Of a stretch of 64,000 nucleotides of DNA, positions 1 through 8,359 are shown in pieces. Made by a program: the position numbers and the translations under genes. Origin of the DNA: Rhodanobacter sp. C01. GTDB lineage: Bacteria; Pseudomonadota; Gammaproteobacteria; Xanthomonadales; Rhodanobacteraceae. Position 1 is the first letter of the stretch, and each line of letters begins with the position of its first letter. The DNA lies in NCBI RefSeq assembly GCF_002001045.1, contig NZ_MUNR01000014.1, positions 310,001 to 374,000 on the forward strand, read 5' to 3'. Under the pieces are notes generated by a model that saw only the letters and a program-made list of their open reading frames with translations, was not told where the DNA came from and did not search any database.

Positions 1-252
1 ATGGCGGCAATGTTCAACTGGATCGGTGATCTGCCCGCGGCAGCGCCGGTGCTGCAGGCTGTCGATGCGCATTGGCACGATTACGGCAAGCAGGCACGGC
101 CTGGGCGCAAGGTAGGCCATGCCACATTATGCGCACCCGACGCGGTGCAGTTGGCAGCACGGCTGGACGCACTGGCCGGCATGCTTGGGCGCACGGCGCA
201 GGCGGCGCCGGTGCTTCAGGCACTCCCGCCCTCGTATGGAAGCCTCGAATAG
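1..252 (+). CDS. purK: 5-(carboxyamino)imidazole ribonucleotide synthase, C-terminal end (partial)
   Basis: Only the last 83 residues lie in the window; the gene enters from the left edge. PurK is the ATP-grasp enzyme that carboxylates AIR to N5-CAIR in purine synthesis. The visible part is the C-terminal sandwich-hybrid domain, with the family's NWIGDLP stretch, the HDYGK motif and the closing RPGRKVGH motif. The stop is at 250-252. The assignment rests on these C-terminal motifs only, because the ATP-binding domain is outside the window. A REP-like hairpin follows directly and separates it from the convergent gene downstream. Confidence 0.85.
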   Translation: MAAMFNWIGDLPAAAPVLQAVDAHWHDYGKQARPGRKVGHATLCAPDAVQLAARLDALAGMLGRTAQAAPVLQALPPSYGSLE

Positions 253-263
253 CCTGCTTTTTT

Positions 264-295
264 GCCGTCATTCCCGTTTTCACGGGAATGACGGC
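264..295. repeat. REP-like inverted repeat between convergent genes
   Basis: GCCGTCATTCCCG and its complement CGGGAATGACGGC face each other across a short TTTTCA loop. It lies between the purK stop and the stop of the CorC-like gene. Related GTCATTCC hairpins occur in many proteobacterial intergenic regions, and a second copy with a different inner part lies at 40849. It may also act as a bidirectional terminator, although there is no T tract. Confidence 0.6.
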
Positions 296-357
296 CTCGG
301 GAGGTTTTTCGAGGTTTCCGGTAGTTGTGGTTCAAGCGGTAGCGAACAGGCTGGAAC

Positions 358-1680
358 CTACTGCTCGTCGTCCGACGGTTCGCGTGACGGCGCCGGGGTG
401 ACCAGCAGCTTGTCGATGCGCGCACCGTCGAGGTCGACCACTTCGAACCGGATGCCATGCCATGCGAATACCTCGCCGGTCTGCGGGATATGCCCGAGCG
501 CGGTCATGACCATGCCGGCGACGGTGCGGAAGTCGTGCTCCTGCTCGCCGGGCAATTCGCCGACCTGCAGCAATTCGCGCAGATCGTCGGTGGACAGGCT
601 GCCGTCGATCAGCCAGCTGCCATCCGCGCGCTGCACGATCGGAGCGTCCTCGGCGTCGCCGGCATGGCCGATCTGGCTGGCGCCGACCACGGCGGCCAGC
701 AGGTCGTTGACGGTGACCACGCCTTCGATGTCGCCATATTCGTCGACCACCAGCGCCAGTGGCGTCTCGGCGTCGCGAAACTCTTCCAGCAGATCCAGCG
801 CGCGCGCCGTCGCAGGCACAAACAGCGGCTTGGACAGGTGCTCGAACATCTCCAGCCTGCCGTCGGCAAAACCGTGCAGCAGGCGTTTGACCTCGACCAC
901 GCCGACCACGTCGCTTTCGTCATTCCGGTACACCGGGTAGCGCGAATACGGTGTCTGCCGCAGCACCGCGATGTTCTCCTCGCGTGGCGCTGCCATGTCC
1001 AGCCAGGCGATGCGCATGCGCGGCGTCATCACGCTGTCCACCGTGCGGTCGCCCAGGCGCAGCACGCGATTGACCATGTTGTGCTCGTCCGGGTCGAGCA
1101 CGCCCTGTTCAGCGCTCTCGGCCACCAGCAGGCGGATCTCCTCCTCGGTCACCACACCCTGGCCATGCTGCTTGACCCGCAAGAGCTGCAGCAGTCCGTT
1201 GCTCGATATGTTCAGCAACCACACGAACGGCGCGGTCAGCCGCGACAGCAGCAGCATCGGAATCGCTGCATAGGACGAGAAGCGCTCAGGCGCCGACAGG
1301 GCCAGCCGCTTCGGTACCAGCTCACCGACCACGATCTGGATGAACGAGATCAGCACGAATCCCAGCAGGATGCCGAGGATCCGCGTGTACGGTGCCAGCC
1401 ACGCCAGTCCTTCAGCCTGAAGGGCCTCGGCGATGTGGCTGCCCAGCGCGTCGCCGGCGATTGCACCGGTAGCCAGCATCAGCAGGGTGATGCCGACCTG
1501 GATGGTGGACAGGAAGTGCTCGGGGGCTTCGGCGTGGCGCAGGGCCAGGGCGGCACGACGACTGGTTTTCGCCATCTGCTTGAGCCGGCTCTTGCGCGAA
1601 GCGACCAGCGCCATTTCCGACAGCGCGAAAAAGCCGTTGCACAGGGCCAGGACGAGGACGAGCGCGATTTCGGTCAGCAT
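358..1680 (-). CDS. HlyC/CorC (TlyC, CNNM) family membrane protein
   Basis: A 440-residue protein with the layout of bacterial CNNM/CorB proteins: an N-terminal DUF21 membrane domain (about residues 1-190, with hydrophobic segments and a NGFFALSEMALV start), a pair of CBS domains (about 200-335), and a C-terminal CorC_HlyC domain (about 350-430). The family is linked to Mg2+/Co2+ efflux and membrane ion homeostasis; the older 'haemolysin' name is not functional evidence. I chose the ATG at 1680, because the longer reading starts at a GTG ten codons upstream and the hydrophobic segment begins directly after this ATG. The gene is convergent with purK. Confidence 0.85.
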   Translation of the reverse strand: MLTEIALVLVLALCNGFFALSEMALVASRKSRLKQMAKTSRRAALALRHAEAPEHFLSTIQVGITLLMLATGAIAGDALGSHIAEALQAEGLAWLAPYTRILGILLGFVLISFIQIVVGELVPKRLALSAPERFSSYAAIPMLLLSRLTAPFVWLLNISSNGLLQLLRVKQHGQGVVTEEEIRLLVAESAEQGVLDPDEHNMVNRVLRLGDRTVDSVMTPRMRIAWLDMAAPREENIAVLRQTPYSRYPVYRNDESDVVGVVEVKRLLHGFADGRLEMFEHLSKPLFVPATARALDLLEEFRDAETPLALVVDEYGDIEGVVTVNDLLAAVVGASQIGHAGDAEDAPIVQRADGSWLIDGSLSTDDLRELLQVGELPGEQEHDFRTVAGMVMTALGHIPQTGEVFAWHGIRFEVVDLDGARIDKLLVTPAPSREPSDDEQ

Positions 1681-1800
1681 CGCGGCAATGATAGGGGTGT
1701 CATGCGCCACAGTGTAAGGGCACGCGGCCTGCAGTGGTGCGGGGCAGCATGGCAGTCCTGTAACATGCCTGTCATTCCGTACCCCTCAGGCATGGCCAGC

Positions 1801-2430
1801 ATGTTTTCACTGCAGACGATTTTCGGCAAAGGCGACAAGTTCTATGGCTTGCTCGAACAAAGCGCAGCCACCGTCTGCGAAAGCGCCAAGGCCCTGCATG
1901 AACTTTTGAACAAGCCGGGTCAGGGCTCGGTGATGGCTGCCTTCACGGCGACCCGTGCGCGCGAAAAAGAGTTGGCCGCGCAGATCAGCGAGGGACTGGT
2001 GAACACCTTCGTCACCGCGCTGGACCGCGAGGACATCGAAGCGCTGAATTCGGCGCTGTACAAAATTCCCAAGACGATCGAGAAATTCGCCGAACGCTAC
2101 GAAATCGTCGCCGAGCGTCTGGCGGGGGTGGACTTTGCCCAGCGTGCTTTGGTGCTGGAGCGTTCCAGCGAAGTGGTTGCCGAGATGATCGGCGAGCTGC
2201 GCCGCGGCCTGCGCATCGATCCGGTGAAGAAATTGCAGGATCGCCTGCAGGCGCTCGAGTCGGAAGGTGACCGCATGCTGTTGTCGCCCTATCGCACCTT
2301 GTATGTCGAGGGTGGCGACGTGATGCGCGCAGTGCTGGCGAAGGATCTGTTCGAGCTGATCGAGAAGGCCATCGACAAGTGCCGCGACGTCGGCAACATC
2401 GTCTATTCGATCGTGCTGAAGAATTCCTGA
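1801..2430 (+). CDS. DUF47 (PhoU-like) phosphate transport accessory protein
   Basis: A 209-residue all-helical protein beginning MFSLQTIFGKGDKFYGLLE, which is the typical start of DUF47/Pit accessory proteins. These resemble PhoU and are usually encoded just before a low-affinity phosphate transporter, as here, where pit starts 90 bases later. It probably modulates Pit activity in the cytoplasm. An ATG three codons upstream (1792) is also possible, but the AGG at 1788-1790 is better spaced for 1801. The long open frame upstream on this strand is the antisense of the CorC-like gene and is not coding. Confidence 0.85.
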   Translation: MFSLQTIFGKGDKFYGLLEQSAATVCESAKALHELLNKPGQGSVMAAFTATRAREKELAAQISEGLVNTFVTALDREDIEALNSALYKIPKTIEKFAERYEIVAERLAGVDFAQRALVLERSSEVVAEMIGELRRGLRIDPVKKLQDRLQALESEGDRMLLSPYRTLYVEGGDVMRAVLAKDLFELIEKAIDKCRDVGNIVYSIVLKNS

Positions 2431-2520
2431 GGGCTCCATCGTGAACCCCACTCTCGCATGTTGCCCGGTCGTGGCCGGGAGGCTCCAGGGGGCTGAGCCG
2501 AGCGCCACCGGAGATCACGC

Positions 2521-3639
2521 ATGAGCCTCAGCCTGGTCGTGGCGGAAGTGCTGATTGCACTGGCCTTTACCTATATCAACGGTTTTCACGACACCGCCAA
2601 TTCGATCGCCACGGTGGTGGCGACCAAGGTGCTCACGCCCGGCCAGGCGGTGCTGCTGGCGGCGGTGACCAACTTGATCGGCGCGTTGCTGGGCACCGCC
2701 GTGGCAGCCACGATCGCTTCGGGGCTGATCAACAGCGGGGTGATCGCGGTGGGTCCGCAACTGGTGATCTGCGCCTTGCTGGCGGCGATCGTGTGGAACC
2801 TGATCACCTGGTGGCTGGGCCTGCCGTCCAGTTCCAGCCACGCGCTGGTCGGTTCGCTGATTGGTGCCGCGCTGGCTGCGTCAAGCAACAACTTCGGTTC
2901 GGTGATCTGGGTGCAGGGCAACTGGATCACCGGGCATGGTGTGATCCCCAAGGTGATCATCCCGATGGTGCTGTCGCCGCTGGGTGGCTTCATCATCAGC
3001 TTCGCGTTGATGGGCGGCCTGTATGCACTGCTGGCCTGGTTTGCCCATCGGCGTGGCTGGCTGCACCGGCTCGGCCGCACACCGTTCGTCAACAGCTTTT
3101 TCGGCAAGGCACAGATTGTCTCCGCCACGGCGATGGGCGTGGCGCACGGCATGAACGACGCGCAGAAGAGCATGGGCATCATCGCGCTGGCGCTGGCCGG
3201 CGGCACCGCGGCGCACCAGTTCGACCAGTTGCCACAGTGGCTGGGATTCATTCGGATCGCCGAGGATACCGCCGGCGGCTTCGCCATCCCGGTCTGGGTG
3301 AAGGTGGTGTGCGCGCTGACCATGGCTGCCGGTACCGCCGGTGGTGGCTGGCGCATCATCAAGACGCTGGGTCACAAGATGGTCAAGCTGCATCCGATCA
3401 ACGGCTTCGCCGCCGAAACCAGCTCGGCGGCGGTGATCCTGACGGCCTCGGTGTTCGGCATCCCGGTGTCGACCACCCATAACGTGTCGGCCTCGATCAT
3501 GGGCGTGGGCGCAGCCAAGCGCTTCAACGCAATCCGCTGGTCGGTGGTGGAGCGCATGGTGTGGGCGTGGATCCTGACCCTGCCGGTCACGGCACTGCTG
3601 GCCTACTGGCTGGTGCGGCTAATCGCGACGGAGATGTAA
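2521..3639 (+). CDS. pit: inorganic phosphate transporter, PiT family
   Basis: A 372-residue membrane protein with the two repeated PiT signatures: NGFHDTANSIAT near the N-terminus and GMNDAQKSMGI in the second half, plus STTHNVSASIMGVG near the C-terminus. PiT carriers move phosphate, as a neutral metal-phosphate complex, with protons across the inner membrane. It follows the DUF47 accessory gene on the same strand and the two very likely form one transcription unit. A GGAG sequence sits ahead of the ATG. The size is typical of the short PiT subfamily paired with DUF47. Confidence 0.9.
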   Translation: MSLSLVVAEVLIALAFTYINGFHDTANSIATVVATKVLTPGQAVLLAAVTNLIGALLGTAVAATIASGLINSGVIAVGPQLVICALLAAIVWNLITWWLGLPSSSSHALVGSLIGAALAASSNNFGSVIWVQGNWITGHGVIPKVIIPMVLSPLGGFIISFALMGGLYALLAWFAHRRGWLHRLGRTPFVNSFFGKAQIVSATAMGVAHGMNDAQKSMGIIALALAGGTAAHQFDQLPQWLGFIRIAEDTAGGFAIPVWVKVVCALTMAAGTAGGGWRIIKTLGHKMVKLHPINGFAAETSSAAVILTASVFGIPVSTTHNVSASIMGVGAAKRFNAIRWSVVERMVWAWILTLPVTALLAYWLVRLIATEM

Positions 3640-3647
3640 GTACAAGT

Positions 3648-4052
3648 TCAGAGTGCGTCGCCGCCACTGACGACGATCTGTTCCAGCTGGTCGCCCAGCG
3701 TGCCCAGTTCGGCAACGACACGTTGCAGCTCGGCGCCGTCGAGAAATTCGTAGGGGCGGTTTTCGCATAGATGCAGATACGGTGAGCCATCCAGGTCGGC
3801 GACCGCCAGAAAGCCGGTGCGCTGCTGCCAGTTGAAGCGCAGGCACCGGCTGGGATCGGTGCCGGCCAGCGGCCCGATCGGGGTGGAGATGCGCAGGTAG
3901 CGCCGGCCTGATTCATCCTCAAGCTCGGCCAGATAGATGCCTTGATGGCGATCGTGGGCCAGTTTCAGGTCGAAGCTGATCAGGTAGGGATCGTTGTGGC
4001 GCAGCTCGTGCTGGCTGCCGATGTGGGAACGCACGGCTTCGAAGTGGCGCAT
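3648..4052 (-). CDS. conserved hypothetical protein (134 aa)
   Basis: I do not recognise this protein with confidence. It is a soluble, acidic protein of 134 residues with no signal peptide and no obvious catalytic motif. Alternating hydrophobic residues in the middle suggest an antiparallel sheet followed by a C-terminal helix, an arrangement also seen in YbjN-like or secretion-chaperone-like small proteins; that comparison is weak inference. It ends 8 bases from the stop of the convergent pit gene and starts 81 bases from the divergent ATL gene. Confidence 0.55.
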   Translation of the reverse strand: MRHFEAVRSHIGSQHELRHNDPYLISFDLKLAHDRHQGIYLAELEDESGRRYLRISTPIGPLAGTDPSRCLRFNWQQRTGFLAVADLDGSPYLHLCENRPYEFLDGAELQRVVAELGTLGDQLEQIVVSGGDAL

Positions 4053-4133
4053 GGTGCGACTTCCGCTGGCGAGAGGCGCTGCTACTCTGCCACGTCTGCC
4101 CGCCCGCGTCGCGTCAAGTTCGAGTCAATCCGC

Positions 4134-4475
4134 ATGAATGATGTTGCCACCCGCATCTACGCCGCCATCGCCGCGATTCCGGCCGGTCGCGTGGCCAGTT
4201 ATGGCGCCATTGCCGCCCGCGCCGGCCTGCCCGGACGGGCACGTCTGGTCGGTCGGCTGCTCGGCGAGGTTCCCGACGGGATGGAACTGCCGTGGTACCG
4301 GGTGTTGCGCTCCAGCGGGCATATTGCGATGCCGCCAGGCAGTCGTGGTTTTCGCGAACAATCCCGGCGGTTGCGGGCCGAAGGCGTCGAGGTGAAGAAC
4401 GGCCGCGTGCCGCTGTCGCGGTTTGGACTGGACGGCAATCTCGATCATGCGTTGTGGGGCATGCCGGACGCCTGA
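4134..4475 (+). CDS. alkyltransferase-like protein (MGMT DNA-binding domain)
   Basis: A 113-residue protein containing only the DNA-binding methyltransferase_1 domain of O6-alkylguanine transferases, the size of ATL/YbaZ proteins. The helix-turn-helix part ([19 protein letters not shown]) is intact. The alkyl-acceptor motif PCHR reads PWYR here, so the reactive Cys is absent and repair by alkyl transfer is not expected. ATL proteins bind O6-alkylguanine, flip it out and hand it to nucleotide excision repair. The tyrosine instead of the usual His in PWHR is unusual. The ATG at 4134 gives the family length. Confidence 0.8.
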   Translation: MNDVATRIYAAIAAIPAGRVASYGAIAARAGLPGRARLVGRLLGEVPDGMELPWYRVLRSSGHIAMPPGSRGFREQSRRLRAEGVEVKNGRVPLSRFGLDGNLDHALWGMPDA

Positions 4476-4540
4476 ATGGTGGTGGTTCTGACGATCCATC
4501 GCAGGCTTTGCCGTCGGGTCGGCTGGCCCGGTTTGCTAGC

Positions 4541-6364
4541 ATGTCACCGATGAATGCCTCTGCCCTCGACCTGCTTCAAAGCGTTTTCGGTTATCCCAGT
4601 TTCCGCGGCCAGCAACAGGCTGTCGTCGAACACCTGAGTGAGGGGGGCGACGCGCTGGTGCTGATGCCGACTGGCGGCGGCAAGTCGCTGTGCTACCAGA
4701 TTCCCGCGCTGCTGCGGCAGGGCACCGGCATCGTGGTGTCGCCGCTGATCGCGTTGATGCAGGACCAGGTCGACGCGCTGCGCGAGGCGGGCGTTTCGGC
4801 TGCCTATCTCAACTCCAGTCTTGGTGCGGACGAGCAGCGCGAGGTCGAACGGCAACTGCTGGCAGGTGAGCTCAACCTGCTCTACGTGGCACCGGAACGG
4901 TTGCTCACGCCGCGTTTTCTCGGCCAACTCGAACGCACCGAAGTGGCGTTGTTCGCGATCGACGAAGCGCACTGCGTATCGCAGTGGGGTCACGATTTTC
5001 GTCCGGAATATCGCGAGCTGGCGATCCTGCATCAGCGCTTCCCCGAGGTGCCGCGGATCGCACTCACTGCCACTGCCGATCCGCGCACGCGCGAGGAGAT
5101 CGTCGAGCGCCTGTCGTTGCAGCAGGCGCGGCAATTCGTGTCCAGCTTCGACCGGCCGAACATTGGCTATCGGGTTGGCCTGCGCCACAACGCGAAGCGC
5201 CAGCTCACCGAGTTCCTGCAGGGGCACGAGGGGGAATCAGGCATCGTCTACTGCCTCAGCCGCAAGAAGGTGGACAACACCGCCGAGTGGCTTGCCGAAC
5301 TCGGCGTGGAGGCATTGCCGTATCACGCGGGGCTGGATGCAGCCACGCGCGCGAAGAACCAGCAGCGCTTCCTGCGCGAGGACGGCGTGGTGATGGTCGC
5401 CACCGTCGCGTTCGGCATGGGCATCGACAAGCCCGACGTGCGCTTCGTGGCGCACCTGGATCTGCCGCGCAGCATCGAGGGCTATTACCAGGAAACCGGC
5501 CGTGCCGGCCGCGACAGCCTGTCGGCCGAGGCGTGGATGATCTACGGCCTGTCCGACGTGGTGACGATGAGCCAGATGATCGCGCAGTCCGAGTCGGCCG
5601 ACGAGCGCAAGCGGGTCGAGCGGCAGAAGCTGGAGTCGTTGCTGGCCTATGCCGAGGCCACCGGTTGCCGGCGCCAGCTGCTGCTGGGCACGTTCGGCGA
5701 AAGCTATCCGGGCCCCTGCGGCCATTGCGACAACTGCATCGCGCCGCCGAAAACCTGGGACGCCACGGTGCCGGCGCAGAAGGCGTTGTCGGCGGTGTAT
5801 CGCACGGGCCAGCGTTTCGGCTCCGGCCACGTGATCGACGTGTTGCGCGGCGAGGAAACCGAGCGCGTGCTGAGCCTCGACCACCACCGGCTGAGCACGT
5901 TCGGCATCGGTGCGGAGATGGACGAAAAGCAGTGGCGTTCGGTGTTCCGGCAGTTGCTTGCCGCGGGTTTGCTGGAGGCGGATGCCGAAGGCTATGGCAC
6001 GCTGCGGTTGACCACCGCCAGCCGCGCCGTGCTCAGCGGCGGCCAGTCGGTGAAGCTGCGCGAGGATGCGCGCCCCGAACGTGGCGGTCGCCGTCGTCGC
6101 GACAGCAAGCTCGTCACCGGCGGCAGCCTCGGCATCGAGGCCTACGAGCAGTCGATGTGGGACGAGCTGCGCGCGTTGCGCACGCAGCTGGCCAAGCAGC
6201 AGGGCGTACCCCCGTACGTGGTATTCCACGATGCCACCTTGCTGGCGATGCTGCGCGCATTGCCGGCGAATGAAGACGAGCTCGCCACCATCAGTGGTGT
6301 CGGCGAAGCCAAGCTCAAGCGCTATGGCCGTGATTTCCTCGCGGTGATCAACGCGCAGGAATAA
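4541..6364 (+). CDS. recQ: ATP-dependent DNA helicase RecQ
   Basis: A 607-residue RecQ helicase with a complete domain order: superfamily 2 helicase core with Walker A (PTGGGKS) and DEAH box (IDEAHC), second RecA-like domain with QETGRAGRD, an RQC zinc site (Cys residues in CRRQ and CGHCDNC), winged helix, and a C-terminal HRDC domain (about residues 520-600). It unwinds DNA 3' to 5' in recombination and fork repair. The start is either the ATG at 4541 or the one at 4550; sequence further upstream in this frame belongs to the overlapping ATL region and shows no RecQ homology. Confidence 0.93.
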   Translation: MSPMNASALDLLQSVFGYPSFRGQQQAVVEHLSEGGDALVLMPTGGGKSLCYQIPALLRQGTGIVVSPLIALMQDQVDALREAGVSAAYLNSSLGADEQREVERQLLAGELNLLYVAPERLLTPRFLGQLERTEVALFAIDEAHCVSQWGHDFRPEYRELAILHQRFPEVPRIALTATADPRTREEIVERLSLQQARQFVSSFDRPNIGYRVGLRHNAKRQLTEFLQGHEGESGIVYCLSRKKVDNTAEWLAELGVEALPYHAGLDAATRAKNQQRFLREDGVVMVATVAFGMGIDKPDVRFVAHLDLPRSIEGYYQETGRAGRDSLSAEAWMIYGLSDVVTMSQMIAQSESADERKRVERQKLESLLAYAEATGCRRQLLLGTFGESYPGPCGHCDNCIAPPKTWDATVPAQKALSAVYRTGQRFGSGHVIDVLRGEETERVLSLDHHRLSTFGIGAEMDEKQWRSVFRQLLAAGLLEADAEGYGTLRLTTASRAVLSGGQSVKLREDARPERGGRRRRDSKLVTGGSLGIEAYEQSMWDELRALRTQLAKQQGVPPYVVFHDATLLAMLRALPANEDELATISGVGEAKLKRYGRDFLAVINAQE

Positions 6365-6493
6365 GTGTTCGTGGCGCTTGCGCTGGCCACGGATCGCCCT
6401 TACAACTGAAGGAACTTGCACGTGCAGCCCAGCGTCGTCGCGATGGCGACGCACGCATTTGCATGCCGCACGGCTGCCATGTCGTGCGGTTTC

Positions 6494-6525
6494 CATGGTT
6501 GTACTGTGACATGGTTGTACTGTGA
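6494..6525. repeat. tandem 16-bp direct repeat upstream of the antiporter gene
   Basis: The 16-mer CATGGTTGTACTGTGA occurs twice with no gap, ending 12 bases before the ATG at 6538. The second copy runs into GATAAGG, which probably acts as the ribosome binding site. The duplication may be a regulatory site or a slippage product. Confidence 0.7.
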
Positions 6526-6537
6526 TAAGGATCGCGC

Positions 6538-8244
6538 ATGCATGACGCCCCACTCATTGCCACCCTTGTCAGCGGCATCGTGCTGGCATTCGTTTTCGCG
6601 GCTCTCGCGCACAAGCTGAAGCTGCCGCCGCTGGCCGGCTATCTGATGGCTGGCGTGGTGGTTGGACCATTCACGCCGGGCTATGTTGCCGACGGCCATC
6701 TGGCGCACCAGCTGGCCGAACTGGGCGTGGTGCTGTTGATGTTTGGCGTGGGCCTGCACTTTTCTCTGAAGGATCTGCTGTCGGTCAAGAACATCGCGAT
6801 CCCTGGTGCGCTCGGCCAGATGGCAGTGGCCACCGTGCTCGGCATGTTGCTTGGCTGGGGTCTGGGCTGGCCGTTTGCGCAAAGTTTCGTGTTCGGTCTG
6901 GCGTTGTCGGTGGCCAGCACCGTGGTGTTGTTGCGCGCGATGGAAGAGCGTCGCCTGATGGAAACCGAACGCGGACGCATCGCGATCGGCTGGCTGATCG
7001 TCGAGGATCTCGCGATGGTGCTGGCGCTGGTGCTGCTGCCGGCGATCGGAACGGCCTTGGGTGGTGGCGAGCAGGGTGGTACAACCCTGTCGTTTGCAGC
7101 GATCGCCGGTACGGTCGCGCTGACCATCGGCAAGGTCGTGCTGTTCGTCGCGCTGATGCTGGTAGTCGGCAAGCGACTTATCCCGTGGATCCTCAAGGTC
7201 GTCGCATATACCGGTTCGCGCGAACTGTTTCGCCTCGCCGTGCTGGCGATCGCACTGGGTGTCGCGTTCGGCGCGGCTGGCCTGTTCGGTGTGTCGTTCG
7301 AGCTGGGTGCGTTCTTCGCCGGCATGATGATGGGCGAATCGAAACTGGCCCAGCGTGCCGCCGAGGAAACCCTGCCGTTGCGCGATGCGTTCGCGGTGCT
7401 GTTCTTCGTCTCGATCGGCATGCTGTTCAACTATCACGTAGTGCTGACCGAACCGCTGGTGGTACTGGCGGCGCTGGCGATCATCGTGATCGGCAAGTCG
7501 CTGGCGGCGTTCGGCATCGTGCTGATGTCGGGACGGCCGTTGCGCACCGCACTGACGATTGCTACCAGCCTGGCGCAGATCGGCGAGTTCTCGTTCATCC
7601 TGATTGGCGTGGGCGTGGCGCAGAACCTGGTATCGAAGGAAGCGCAGGATGTGTTGCTGGCCGCCGCGATCCTGTCGATCCTGATCAACCCGTTGCTGTT
7701 CAAGCTGCTCGATCGCGCCAAGCCCTGGCTGGATGCGCGTGAAGTACGGCAACACGGTGATGTGGTTGTGCCTGCGAGCATCGAACCGGCATCGGAAATC
7801 CTCGTCACCAGTGCGTTGAGCGGGCATGTGGTGGTGGCCGGCTACGGCCGGGTGGGGCGTCTGGTAGGCGAGGCACTGCAGGAGCAGGGCGATGCGGTGC
7901 TTGTGCTGGAAGAGGAAAAGGAGCGGGTCGCGATGCTGCGCCAGCAAGACATCGAGACGATCGTCGGCAACGCAGCGCGGGACGATGTGCTTGAAGCTGC
8001 CAATCTCGCCCACGCACGCGCGCTGGTGGTGACGCTGCCCGATGCCTTCGAGAGCGGCGAAGTGGTACGGGTGGCACGCCTGGCGAATCCGCAGCTGCAG
8101 ATCATCGCCCGTGCCGATTCCGATGCCTGCATGGAACATCTGCAGCAGCAGGGTGCTACCTTGGTTGTGCTGGCCGAACCCGAACTGGCGCGCTGCATGC
8201 TCGAACATCTGCGCGCGGGTGAGTCGGCACCGGGCCTTGCCTGA
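6538..8244 (+). CDS. Kef/YbaL-type monovalent cation:proton antiporter (CPA2)
   Basis: A 568-residue protein: 12 or so membrane helices (about residues 1-390) of the Na_H_Exchanger family, followed by a cytoplasmic RCK_N/TrkA-N Rossmann domain (about 420-540) with the nucleotide-binding glycine pattern VVVAGYGRVGRLVG. Such proteins export K+ or other cations in exchange for protons, gated by ligands of the RCK domain. The length and the N-terminal LAHKLKLPPLAGYLMAGVVVGPFTPG stretch fit YbaL better than KefB or KefC. A tandem 16-bp repeat lies just upstream. Confidence 0.85.
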   Translation: MHDAPLIATLVSGIVLAFVFAALAHKLKLPPLAGYLMAGVVVGPFTPGYVADGHLAHQLAELGVVLLMFGVGLHFSLKDLLSVKNIAIPGALGQMAVATVLGMLLGWGLGWPFAQSFVFGLALSVASTVVLLRAMEERRLMETERGRIAIGWLIVEDLAMVLALVLLPAIGTALGGGEQGGTTLSFAAIAGTVALTIGKVVLFVALMLVVGKRLIPWILKVVAYTGSRELFRLAVLAIALGVAFGAAGLFGVSFELGAFFAGMMMGESKLAQRAAEETLPLRDAFAVLFFVSIGMLFNYHVVLTEPLVVLAALAIIVIGKSLAAFGIVLMSGRPLRTALTIATSLAQIGEFSFILIGVGVAQNLVSKEAQDVLLAAAILSILINPLLFKLLDRAKPWLDAREVRQHGDVVVPASIEPASEILVTSALSGHVVVAGYGRVGRLVGEALQEQGDAVLVLEEEKERVAMLRQQDIETIVGNAARDDVLEAANLAHARALVVTLPDAFESGEVVRVARLANPQLQIIARADSDACMEHLQQQGATLVVLAEPELARCMLEHLRAGESAPGLA

Positions 8245-8274
8245 ACTCCATGCACGACCGCCTGCGGCCGACAC

Positions 8275-8288
8275 TGCATACGTATTCA
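8275..8288. promoter_or_regulatory. LacI-type operator, ATACGTAT class (site 1)
   Basis: TGCATACGTATTCA, with the palindromic core ATACGTAT, lies 72 bases ahead of the sugar symporter ATG at 8360. The identical 14-mer recurs at 25941, 36887, 48295 and (reverse complement) 48509, always ahead of a sugar-utilisation gene. Confidence 0.75.
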
Positions 8289-8359
8289 GCCGGACACGCC
8301 AGGGGCCACGGTGCAGACTCGGCGCACATTCTTGATGCCATGAACGTTGGGGAGACGCG

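Noticed and set aside
457..1800. Long plus-strand open frame before the DUF47 gene
   Set aside because: It is the reverse frame of the CorC-like gene, rich in His, Gln and Arg, and only the part from 1801 has family motifs.
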